Part shown: positions 7,155-14,758 of the stretch, in pieces
Numbering within the stretch: the first letter of the stretch is position 1
Layout: each line of letters begins with the position of its first letter
Position numbers and translations under genes: made by a program
Assembly: GCF_010548375.1 (NCBI RefSeq)
Contig: NZ_JAAGLY010000012.1
Location: 186,001 to 250,000, forward strand
From: Streptomyces sp. SID13726
GTDB lineage: Bacteria; Actinomycetota; Actinomycetes; Streptomycetales; Streptomycetaceae
DNA: 64,000 bases
Direction: 5' to 3'
Notes under the pieces: model-generated
What the model saw: only the letters and a program-made list of their open reading frames with translations
Database searches by the model: none
Told to the model about the DNA's origin: nothing

Positions 7155-9185
7155 TCATTGCACTGTCCGCAGGAACACGTCCGACACCCCGTCGGAGTCC
7201 CCCTCCACCAGATCGGGTGACGCCGACTCGAACGCGACGACCGTGCCGTCCGCGTTGACGGAGGGGTGCGCGGCCGGCCGGTCGTTGCGGCCGCCCCAGC
7301 GGTCGACACTGACCAACTGGCGCTTTCCTGTGGCGAGTTCGACGAAGTACACGGAACGGCCCGAGGTGTACGCGAGAGCCGTGCCGTTCCCGGCGAGCGA
7401 GGGCTGGGTGCCCCTGACGCGGGTCGTGGTGCCGGTGTCCAGGTCGCGGACCACGGCGTACCGGCCCTGCTGGTAGGCGACCTTGCGGCCGTCCGCGGCG
7501 AGCGAGGGCGCCTTCGCGTGCGCCGCCGCCTTCTCCAGGGTGCCGGTGTCCAGGTCACGGACGTACACGGCATCGCCCTGCTCGAAGGCGATGTACCGGC
7601 CGTCGTAGTCGATGGACGGGTTCCCGGCGGGCTCGCCGGTGGGCGCGCTGACCACGTCGGTGTCGCCGCCGTTGAACTTGAAGCGGTAGACCCGGGGTTG
7701 GGGCGACGGGTCGGCGTCGGTGGCGGGCAGGGTCGCCGCGTAGGTGATCCACTGACAGGTGGGGTCCACCACGGGCTGCCCCATCCAGGTGAAGCGGACG
7801 CCCTGGTAGGAGTGGAGCCTGGAGAGCTTGCCGACCGAGCGGTTGCGGATGTGGACCTCGGGCCCGCCGTCGGTCTCGGACAGGGCCACATAGCCGACCA
7901 TGCGTCCGCTGTAGCAGGGCGTGCCTTCGGAAGAGGGCTTCTGCGTACCGGAGTTGACCTGGTACTGAACACCCCGGACGCTCACGAACACGTCCCCCTC
8001 CGAAGTGAAGGCGACGTTCTTGTCCTCCCCCATGACCGGGTCGTACGACGGACCCGTCCTGGCGATCCGCTCGGTGACGGACGCCATCGGCGCCGGGTGC
8101 CCGCTCAGCTCGCCGGAGAAGGCGAACACGTCCGTCTCCAGGTTGGTGTCGCCCGGCACCAGATGGGACTCGCGGGCGCTGAAGACCACCGTGCGCCCCT
8201 TGTCGGCCAGTCCGCCCTCCGTGACCTGGGCGGTCGGCGGCAGAGCGGCACCGTGACGCCCGGTCCGCAGGTCGCGCACCCGCTGTCCGTCCTCGCCCGC
8301 GACGAGGGCGTACCGGCCGTCCGCGGTGGCGGTGAACACCCTTCCGTCGGCCACCCGGCGCGATGTGCCGGTGCGCAGGTCGTGGACGTACAGCCCGCTT
8401 TCGGCGTCGAGGAGCACCCGGCGGCCGTCCGCGGTGATACGGATCAGAGAGGCCGCGCCGAGGCCCTTGTCGACCTGGGTCCGCTCGCCCGTCGCCCGGT
8501 CGAACACGAAGACGTCGTTCGGGTCGCTCGCCTCCACGTCCCCGCGGATCGAGTAGGCGACCCGCTCGCCGTCACCGCTCACCGAGGCGCCGCCCTTCTG
8601 GCCCTCCTCGGCGGGCGAGATCAGCGTGTCGGCGCCGGTCTCGGTGTCGCGGACGTACAACAGCCGGGTGTTCTCGGGGGCGTTGCGGTTGCCGATGGTG
8701 TACGCGACATGCGTGCCGTCCGGGCTCATCGACTGCACCCGGCCCAACTCGTTGAATCCGGGCGGGTCCTGGGGCCACAGCTTCTCCGCGCGGCCGGTGG
8801 CGCGGTCGTACAGGTAGGGAGCCAGGAACCGGGTGCCGGCGGAGAAGGCGACACGGCTTCCGTCGGCGCTCGGCGTGGGTGAGCTGTAGAGGTTTCCGCT
8901 GCCGAGGTCGATCCGCCGGACGGCGCCGGTCTTCAGGTCCTTCACCAGCAGACAGGGCGTGACGCGCCCGCAGCCGAGGCTGGGCGCGTCGGAGACGAAC
9001 GCGACGGTGCGGCCGTCGGCGCTGATGGCGGCGTCGTCCGACGACCCGTCAGCCTGGCCGCCGTCGGCGGCGGTGCTCACGCGCTGGGTGTGCGGCCTGT
9101 CCGGGCCGGACCGGGCGTGGGCGGTGGTACCGGCCAGGGCGAGGACAACGGCGGCCCCCAGCAGGGCTCTTGGGAGGCGGGACAT
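7155..9185 (-). CDS. Large secreted PD40 beta-propeller protein
   Basis: A 676-residue exported protein with signal peptide MSRLPRALLGAAVVLALAGT (TAHA cleavage region). At 676 residues it is long enough for two propellers. Many PD40 blades are visible (VAFVSDAPSLG, VAFSAGTRFLAP, VVFSARESHLVPGD, IAFEQGDAVYVRDL). The central part, about residues 390-470, lacks clear blades and contains two Cys (PCYSGR, PTCQWI) that could form a disulfide outside the cell. The C-terminus (AFESASPDLVEGDSDGVSDV, then FLRTVQ) is homologous to the ends of its two neighbours, so the genes are tandem paralogues. The start codon overlaps the upstream stop as TGATG, indicating coupled translation. Function unknown. Confidence 0.85.
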   Translation of the reverse strand: MSRLPRALLGAAVVLALAGTTAHARSGPDRPHTQRVSTAADGGQADGSSDDAAISADGRTVAFVSDAPSLGCGRVTPCLLVKDLKTGAVRRIDLGSGNLYSSPTPSADGSRVAFSAGTRFLAPYLYDRATGRAEKLWPQDPPGFNELGRVQSMSPDGTHVAYTIGNRNAPENTRLLYVRDTETGADTLISPAEEGQKGGASVSGDGERVAYSIRGDVEASDPNDVFVFDRATGERTQVDKGLGAASLIRITADGRRVLLDAESGLYVHDLRTGTSRRVADGRVFTATADGRYALVAGEDGQRVRDLRTGRHGAALPPTAQVTEGGLADKGRTVVFSARESHLVPGDTNLETDVFAFSGELSGHPAPMASVTERIARTGPSYDPVMGEDKNVAFTSEGDVFVSVRGVQYQVNSGTQKPSSEGTPCYSGRMVGYVALSETDGGPEVHIRNRSVGKLSRLHSYQGVRFTWMGQPVVDPTCQWITYAATLPATDADPSPQPRVYRFKFNGGDTDVVSAPTGEPAGNPSIDYDGRYIAFEQGDAVYVRDLDTGTLEKAAAHAKAPSLAADGRKVAYQQGRYAVVRDLDTGTTTRVRGTQPSLAGNGTALAYTSGRSVYFVELATGKRQLVSVDRWGGRNDRPAAHPSVNADGTVVAFESASPDLVEGDSDGVSDVFLRTVQ

Positions 9186-10210
9186 CAGCGGGACCTCCAC
9201 CGGAACACGTCGTACACGCCGTTGGTGTCACCGGGGACGACGTCCGCGTCCTCGGAGGACCACACGACCGTGCGGCCCTGGGCGGACACCGATCCGTCGG
9301 CCGCGCTGCCGTGGCCGACGCGGACCCGGTGGCCGCCGTGCAGCAGCCAGAGGTCCGACTGCGCGTCCTGGAGCAGGAGTCGGCGCCCGTCGGGGCTGAC
9401 GGCCCGCACCTTGTCGCCGGGGAAGTGCCGGACGCCACCGGTGCGCAGGTCGCGTACGTACGAGCCGTCCGCCGAATCCATCACCAGGACACGGCCGTTG
9501 ACGCTCAGCTGCACGACGGTCGAGGGTGTCCCGTCGTCGGCCTCGGTCCGGGTGCCCGTCGCACGGTCGGCGACCCACACGTCACCGGTACCGCCGTCCT
9601 GGTAGGCGACGAGGCGGCCGTCGCCGCTGATCGACGGGTTGGCCATGTCCCTGGTCGAGTCGGCGGGGCCCTCGCTGACGGTCTCGGTGGTGCCGGTGAC
9701 CCGGTCGTAGAGGTCGATCCGGGTCGGGAACTGCGGGTGTCCCGACCACTGGTAGGCGATGTAGCGGCCGTTCGCGCTGATCTCCGGGGAGCCCGCGGTG
9801 TCCTGCGCGTCGCCCCCGATCCGGGTTCTCGTGCCGGTCGTCAGGTCGGTCAGATAGACGTTGATCTTGCGGATGCCCCAGTCGGTGTACGTGGCCCAGC
9901 GGCCGTCGGCGCTGAGCCGGGGCGTGCTCAGCGCGTTCTCCATCTTGGTGGTCGCGCCGGTCCGCAGGTCGCGGACGTACGCGTAGGTGCCCGGGTGGGT
10001 GATGCCCTCGGGCACCAGGTTGGTCGCCGACGAACGGAACGACACATAGCGGCCGTTGGGCGTGGTGAAGGCCGCGCTGGAGGCGCCGTCGCCCTGGGTG
10101 CCGTCGGCGGCCGTGCTGACCCGGTCGGTGTGCGGTGCGGCTGATGCGGTGGTACCGGTGAGCGCGACGAGCAGGGCCGCGCCTAAGAGACATGCGGTCG
10201 CTCTCTTCAT
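9185..10210 (-). CDS. Secreted PD40 beta-propeller protein, operon head
   Basis: A 341-residue exported protein with signal peptide MKRATACLLGAALLVALTGT (TASA cleavage site), preceded by a CAGGGGGAAAC ribosome binding region that decides the start over longer frames. The blades repeat the pattern NGRYVSFRSSATNLVPEG and NGRYIAYQWSGHPQFP, each followed by a YVRDLRTG-type turn. The final blade VVWSSEDADVVPGDTNGVYD resembles the ends of the next two genes. It is first in the three-gene operon and overlaps the next start by one base. TolB-like propellers usually bind proteins or ligands; here all three are free secreted proteins with no Tol/Pal components nearby. Confidence 0.85.
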   Translation of the reverse strand: MKRATACLLGAALLVALTGTTASAAPHTDRVSTAADGTQGDGASSAAFTTPNGRYVSFRSSATNLVPEGITHPGTYAYVRDLRTGATTKMENALSTPRLSADGRWATYTDWGIRKINVYLTDLTTGTRTRIGGDAQDTAGSPEISANGRYIAYQWSGHPQFPTRIDLYDRVTGTTETVSEGPADSTRDMANPSISGDGRLVAYQDGGTGDVWVADRATGTRTEADDGTPSTVVQLSVNGRVLVMDSADGSYVRDLRTGGVRHFPGDKVRAVSPDGRRLLLQDAQSDLWLLHGGHRVRVGHGSAADGSVSAQGRTVVWSSEDADVVPGDTNGVYDVFRWRSR

Positions 10211-10334
10211 GTTTCCCCCTGTGGTCCCCGGTTGACGCACTGCCCCCGGCCCCGCGCCGAGGGCTCCCCACGAGGCAAACGCACCACCGGCCACAGGGTC
10301 AATCGGCCTTATTGCGTACAACCCGGGCGCGAGG

Positions 10335-10934
10335 TCACGCGTCCGCGAGAAGGCCCTCGTCCAGGAACTCCCGTACGTGGCCGAGAATCGTCCCCCGGTC
10401 CGTGCCGCGCAGTCCGATCGCCACATGGATGGAGAACCCGTCGAGCAGCGACCGCAGCCGGGCCGCGAACCGGTCCGGGTCGACCGCCCTGAACTCCCCG
10501 CGCGACACCCCCTCGGCGAGCAGCGCGACCAGGTCCCGGTGCCAGGCGCCCTCGATCGCGGCCTGCCGGTCGCGGGCCTCGTCGTCGGCGTTCTGCGAGC
10601 GGTTCCAGACCTCCAGCCACAGGGTCCAGTGCGGATCGCGGTGGCCGTCGGGGACGTACAGGTCGACGTACGCGTCGAGCCGTGCGCGGGCCGTCGCCGT
10701 ACGGGTGAGCAGCCGCCCCCGCTCGGCCCCGAGCCGCCCCTCGCTCCACTCCAGGGTCTGGAGCAGCAGTTCGTCCTTGGAGCGGAAGTAGTAGAGGAGG
10801 TGCCCGCTGCTCATGCCGACCTCCCGCCCGAGAGCCGCCATGGTGAGCTTCTCCAGCCCGCGCTCGGCGATCATCTCCATGGCCGCGCCGAGGACTTCCT
10901 CACGGGGCGGGGCCTGTCTGCGCCCACCGGCCAT
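10335..10934 (-). CDS. TetR-family regulator of the urease/agmatine operon
   Basis: A 199-residue TetR-type repressor. The N-terminal helix-turn-helix is clear (LTMAALGREVGMSSGHLLYY, then FRSKDELL) at residues about 24-52. The C-terminal ligand-binding domain is all-helical and resembles the BetI-like TetR_C group (WLEVWNRSQ; AVDPDRFAARLRSLLDGFSI). The gene lies 15 bases behind agmatine deiminase and is the last gene of the operon. A perfect palindrome at the head of the operon (14615-14641) is its probable operator, giving autoregulation. BetI-like C-domains often sense small cations, which would suit agmatine or a polyamine as inducer; this is inference. Confidence 0.88.
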   Translation of the reverse strand: MAGGRRQAPPREEVLGAAMEMIAERGLEKLTMAALGREVGMSSGHLLYYFRSKDELLLQTLEWSEGRLGAERGRLLTRTATARARLDAYVDLYVPDGHRDPHWTLWLEVWNRSQNADDEARDRQAAIEGAWHRDLVALLAEGVSRGEFRAVDPDRFAARLRSLLDGFSIHVAIGLRGTDRGTILGHVREFLDEGLLADA

Positions 10935-10949
10935 GTGTCGCTCCTCGGA

Positions 10950-11966
10950 CTAGATACTCGGCTGCTGCTGGGTGATGCAGTGGATGCCGCCACCGCCCGC
11001 GAAGATCGTACGGGCGTCCACCGGGGTCACCGTGCGCTGCGGGAACAGCCGCCGGAAGATGCCGGCCGCGAGTTCGTCGCGCGGGTCGTCGAAGGCGCAG
11101 AGCACGACACCGCCGTTGCAGAGGTAGTGGTTGATGTAGGAGTAGTCGACCCAGTGCCCGTCGGCCTCCAGGACGGTCGGCGCCGGCACCTCGACGACCT
11201 CCAGCCGCCGCCCGCGCGCGTCGGTCGCCGACCTCAGCAGTCCTACGACCTCCTTCGTCACCTCGTGGTCCGGGTGCGCGGGGTCCGGCTGGACGTGGGC
11301 CACCACGACACCGGGCCCGGCGAAGGCGGCGACGATGTCGACGTGGCCCTGGGTGCCGTAGAGGCCGTAGTCGGAGGTCAGGCCGCGCGGGAGCCAGATC
11401 GCCCTGCCGGTGCCGAGCCTGGCGTGGATCTCCGCCTCGACCTGCTCCCGGGTCCAGCCGGGGTTGCGGCCCGCGCCGAGCTGGACGGTGTCGGTGAGCA
11501 GGACGGTGCCCTCGCCGTCGACGTGGATCGCGCCGCCCTCGTTGACCAGGGGGCTGCTCAGCACGGGTACTCCGGCGAGGTCGGCGACCTGGCGGGCGAT
11601 CTTGGAGTCGTGCTCCCAGCGGGCCCAGTCCTGGCCGCCCCAGCCGTTGAACACCCAGTCCACGGCGGCCGGCCTGCCCTGCTCGTCCGTCACGAACGTC
11701 GGACCGATGTCACGCATCCAGGCGTCGTCGAGCTCGCGCTCCACCAACTCGACGTCAGGGCCGAGCAGTTCGCGTGCGGTGGCGCCCTGGCCCGGGCCGT
11801 GCACCATCGTCACCGGCTCGAAGCGGCGGACCGCGCGGGCCACGGCCGCCCAGGCGGCGCGGGCCTCGGCCAGCTCCTCGTCGTCGGTGAAGGTCGGGTT
11901 GGGGCCCGGCCAGGCCATCCAGGTGCGTTCGTGCGGGGCCCACTCGGGGGGCATGCGGTAGGTCAT
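10950..11966 (-). CDS. aguA: Agmatine deiminase
   Basis: A 338-residue protein of the peptidyl-arginine-deiminase-like (PAD_porph) family. It contains WAPHERTWMAWPGPNPTF, the catalytic-Asp region DDAWMRDIGPTFV, the acid/base region GHVDIVAAFAGPGV, and the C-terminal nucleophile motif GGGGIHCITQQQP with Cys near residue 331. The family hydrolyses agmatine to N-carbamoylputrescine and ammonia. The usual next enzyme, N-carbamoylputrescine amidase (a nitrilase-like protein), is absent here; instead the gene sits directly between a divergent urease alpha subunit (8 bases upstream) and a TetR regulator. The ATG at 11966 starts with MTYRMPPEWAPHE as in the family. Confidence 0.9.
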   Translation of the reverse strand: MTYRMPPEWAPHERTWMAWPGPNPTFTDDEELAEARAAWAAVARAVRRFEPVTMVHGPGQGATARELLGPDVELVERELDDAWMRDIGPTFVTDEQGRPAAVDWVFNGWGGQDWARWEHDSKIARQVADLAGVPVLSSPLVNEGGAIHVDGEGTVLLTDTVQLGAGRNPGWTREQVEAEIHARLGTGRAIWLPRGLTSDYGLYGTQGHVDIVAAFAGPGVVVAHVQPDPAHPDHEVTKEVVGLLRSATDARGRRLEVVEVPAPTVLEADGHWVDYSYINHYLCNGGVVLCAFDDPRDELAAGIFRRLFPQRTVTPVDARTIFAGGGGIHCITQQQPSI

Positions 11967-11974
11967 GGCGGGTC

Positions 11975-13687
11975 CTAGAGGAAGTACAGGCGGTTGAGGG
12001 AGACGGACTCGGCGGGTTCGGAGCGGATCGGCTCGCCGTCCAGCGTCACCAGGCCGGTCCGCTGGTCCACGTCCACCGCTCCGGTACGGGAGTTGAGGCG
12101 CAGGTCGGCGGGGCCGATGCCCCGGGTGCCGCGCACGGCGACCCTTCTTCTGCGGGTCGGCATGCCGTCGTCGCCCTGGTCGAGGGCGGCCCGGGCGACG
12201 AACGCGACGGATATCTCGGCGGGCGTGGCACCGTGCGCCCCGAACTGCGGTCCCAGGACCAGGGGTTCACAGGTGTCGGTGGCCGCGCCCGGGTCGCCGA
12301 CGACGCCGTAGGCCGGGAAGCCGGACTTGAGGACGAGCTGCGGCTTGGCCCCGAAGTACTCCGGCCGCCACAGCACGAGGTCGGCCAGCTTGCCCACCTC
12401 GATGGACCCCACCTCGTGCGAAAGCCCGTGGGCGATGGCCGGGTTGATGGTCAGCTTGGCGATGTAGCGCAGGACGCGTTCGTTGTCGTGCCCGTCGGTC
12501 GGCGCGCCGAACTCGGCCTTCATCTTCCCGGCCATCGCGAAGGTACGGCGGACCGTCTCCCCCGCCCTGCCCATGCCCTGCGCGTCGGACGAGGTGATGC
12601 CGATCGCGCCCAGGTCGTGCAGTACGTCCTCGGCGCCCATGGTCCCGGCGCGGATGCGGTCGCGGGCCATGGCGGCGTCGCCGGGCAGATCGGTCTTGAG
12701 GTCGTGGACGGAGACGATCATGCCGTAGTGCTCGGCGACGGCGTCCCGGCCGAAGGGCAGGGTGGGGTTGGTGGAGGAGCCGATGACGTTCGGGACGCCG
12801 GCCATCTTCAGCACGTTCGGGACGTGTCCGCCGCCGCAGCCCTCGATGTGGAAGGCGTGGATGGTACGGCCTTCGAGGACGCGGAGGGTGTCCTCGACGG
12901 ACAGGCATTCGTTCAACCCGTCGCTGTGCAGGGCGACTTGGACGTCGTACTCCTCGGCGACCCGGAGGGCGGTGTCCAGGGCGCGGGTGTGGGCGCCCAT
13001 GTCCTCGTGCACCTTGAACCCTGAGGCGCCGCCCTCGGCCAGGGCCTCGACCAGAGGGGCCTCGTGGGACGACGAACCCCGGCCCAGGAAGCCGATGTTG
13101 ACCGGCCAGGCGTCGAACGCGCCGAAGGCGTGCCCCAGCGCCCAGGGCGAGTTGACCCCGACGCCCCACACCGGCCCGAACTCCTGGCCGATGATGGTGG
13201 TCACCCCGGACGCCAGCGAGGCCTCCATGATCCGTGGAGACAGCAGATGGACATGGGTGTCGACGGCTCCGGCGGTGGCGATCAGCCCCTCGCCGGACAC
13301 GATGGACGTACCGGTGCCGACGACCACGTCGACCCCGTCGAGGGTGTCGGGGTTCCCGGCCCGTCCGATGCCGCAGATCCGCCCTTCCCGAATCCCGATG
13401 GAGACCTTCCGGATCCCCTGCACGGCGTCAATCACGACGACATTGCTGACGACGACGTCACAGGTCTCCCGCACGGCGGCCGCCTTGAGATGCAGCCCGT
13501 CCCGCGCGGTCTTCCCGAACCCGGCGAGGAATTCATCGCCATACCGCTGCGAGTCCTCCTCGACCCGCACCACCAGCCCCGAATCACCGAGCCTGACCCG
13601 GTCACCGGCGCGGGGGCCATGGGCGGCGGCGTACTCATGGGGACTGAGCCGCCGCGCTTCGGCGGGATGCGTTCCGGGACGACTCAT
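11975..13687 (-). CDS. ureC: Divergent urease alpha subunit-like amidohydrolase
   Basis: A 570-residue protein collinear with urease alpha. Nickel ligands and the carbamylated Lys are present: DTHVHLL (His145, His147), GFKVHEDMG (Lys225), ALHSDGLNE (His254), HIEGCGGGHVP (His280) and SSDAQGMGR (Asp368). The catalytic flap differs: the usual MVCHHLD reads IVSVHDLK, so the flap Cys is Val327, the flap His is kept (His328), and the next His is Asp329. The pocket segment usually GGGTGPAxGTxATT is also changed (GQEFGPVWGVGVNS). It forms an operon with fused UreA/B and agmatine deiminase, with no accessory genes (ureDEFG) nearby. The start at 13687 has GGAGG upstream. It may be a true urease or act on a substituted urea. 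Confidence 0.88.
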   Translation of the reverse strand: MSRPGTHPAEARRLSPHEYAAAHGPRAGDRVRLGDSGLVVRVEEDSQRYGDEFLAGFGKTARDGLHLKAAAVRETCDVVVSNVVVIDAVQGIRKVSIGIREGRICGIGRAGNPDTLDGVDVVVGTGTSIVSGEGLIATAGAVDTHVHLLSPRIMEASLASGVTTIIGQEFGPVWGVGVNSPWALGHAFGAFDAWPVNIGFLGRGSSSHEAPLVEALAEGGASGFKVHEDMGAHTRALDTALRVAEEYDVQVALHSDGLNECLSVEDTLRVLEGRTIHAFHIEGCGGGHVPNVLKMAGVPNVIGSSTNPTLPFGRDAVAEHYGMIVSVHDLKTDLPGDAAMARDRIRAGTMGAEDVLHDLGAIGITSSDAQGMGRAGETVRRTFAMAGKMKAEFGAPTDGHDNERVLRYIAKLTINPAIAHGLSHEVGSIEVGKLADLVLWRPEYFGAKPQLVLKSGFPAYGVVGDPGAATDTCEPLVLGPQFGAHGATPAEISVAFVARAALDQGDDGMPTRRRRVAVRGTRGIGPADLRLNSRTGAVDVDQRTGLVTLDGEPIRSEPAESVSLNRLYFL

Positions 13688-13910
13688 CGGATGGCCTCCT
13701 GTGCTCGGGCGGCCGGGTGACGGACCTGGCCCGGACGGCTCATGGGACGCTCGTCCCCGCGCGAACGGCCACGCGGACCTCGGCACCACAAGTCACCCGG
13801 CACCCCCTCCGACACAGCCGGCTCCGGCCGCCCGACCCGCGGCCCAGCCCCCACACCGCGCACAGCCACCCCCGCGACCTCACCCGAACGCCCACCCGAC
13901 CCGGCCGACC
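13688..13910. other. 223-base gap between ureAB and ureC
   Basis: A very GC-rich, C-rich (plus strand) spacer with no credible gene, no terminator and no palindrome that I can see. GGAGGCCATCCG at its left end is the ureC ribosome binding region. Confidence 0.5.
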
Positions 13911-14606
13911 TCATCGCGCCGCCTCCCCGTCCCGCGCACCCAGGTACCCGCAGGCCGCAGCCCTCCGCAGTGCCTCTTCCCGTGTGCCCGGCGCGTCCAG
14001 TGGGCCGTCGACCAGGCCCGCGAAGCCGATGGCGATGCGGTCGCCGCCGATGGGTACCAGGCCGACCTGGTGGGACTCCCCCGGTCCGAACCGCACCGAT
14101 GAGCCGGCGGGCACCGCGAGCCGCATGCCGTAGGCCTCGGACCGTGCGAAGTCCAGCCGGGGGTTGGCTTCGAAGAAGTGGAAGTGGGAGGTGACGGACA
14201 CGGGGACGGTGGCCGTGTTGGTGACGGTCAGCCGTACGACCGGTGCGGGCTCCTCGTGCTCCGGGCCCGGCAGCAGCGCGCCCGGGGCCGTGTCACCGAG
14301 CCGTCCGCCGATCGGATCGGTCACGACCGCGAGCCGTGAGCCGTCGTCGAAGACCGCCTCGACATGCACCTCGGTGACCACGTCCGCGACACCGGGCAGC
14401 ACGTCGTCGGGCCCGAGCACGGACCGCCCGGCCGCGACGGCCTCCGCGAGCCGCTGCCCGTCCCGGGCGGCCTCGCACACGGTGTCCGCGATCAGCGCGG
14501 TCGCCTCCGGGACGTTCAGCCGCAGCCCACGGGCTCTGCGCGCCCGGGCCAGCTCGGCCGCGCCGAAGAGGAGCAGCCGGTCGCGTTCGGTGGGGGTCAG
14601 CCGCAT
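13911..14606 (-). CDS. ureAB: Fused urease gamma/beta subunit
   Basis: A 231-residue fusion. Residues 1-100 are urease gamma-like (MRLTPTERDRLLLFGAAELA, LNVPEATALIADTVCEAARD). Residues from about 120 are urease beta-like, with LTVTNTATVPVSVTSHFHFF, EANPRLDF, and AVPAGSSVRFGPGE. Gamma/beta fusions are known in other bacteria. The C-terminus is long and ends in a weakly conserved tail. AAGGAGGGAATGAC precedes ATG 14606, and this ribosome binding site is inside a perfect palindrome. A gap of 223 bases separates it from ureC. The subunit should assemble with the alpha-like protein next door. Confidence 0.9.
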   Translation of the reverse strand: MRLTPTERDRLLLFGAAELARARRARGLRLNVPEATALIADTVCEAARDGQRLAEAVAAGRSVLGPDDVLPGVADVVTEVHVEAVFDDGSRLAVVTDPIGGRLGDTAPGALLPGPEHEEPAPVVRLTVTNTATVPVSVTSHFHFFEANPRLDFARSEAYGMRLAVPAGSSVRFGPGESHQVGLVPIGGDRIAIGFAGLVDGPLDAPGTREEALRRAAACGYLGARDGEAAR

Positions 14607-14614
14607 GTCATTCC

Positions 14615-14641
14615 CTCCTTTAGAGCAGCACTCTAAAGGAG
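14615..14641. promoter_or_regulatory. Perfect palindrome over the ureAB ribosome binding site
   Basis: CTCCTTTAGAG (14615-14625), CAGCA, CTCTAAAGGAG (14631-14641): 11-base exact arms around a 5-base centre. On the minus strand the downstream arm contains AAAGGAG, part of the ureAB ribosome binding site, and TAGAGT resembles a -10 element. TetR operators commonly have this form, and a TetR gene ends the same operon. A transcript carrying the whole palindrome could also fold to hide the ribosome binding site. Confidence 0.75.
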
Positions 14642-14707
14642 AGGCGTAAGCAAGGAAAAGGCCCGCTTCCATCGGGCACATCACATCGAGCGTCGCTCAA
14701 ACACACG

Positions 14708-14742
14708 ACGGGCCCGCCCGGACATCGTCCGAGCGGGCCCGT
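14708..14742 (-). terminator. Terminator hairpin after ilvE
   Basis: ACGGGCCCGC (14708-14717) pairs with GCGGGCCCGT (14733-14742). Inner GGAC/GTCC pairs extend the stem. It begins 17 bases beyond the ilvE stop. Confidence 0.75.
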
Positions 14743-14758
14743 GGCACGTCCGTGGGCG

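Noticed and set aside
10335..14641. A complete urease cluster
   Set aside because: No ureD, E, F or G gene is present on either side, so nickel insertion would need accessory proteins encoded elsewhere.
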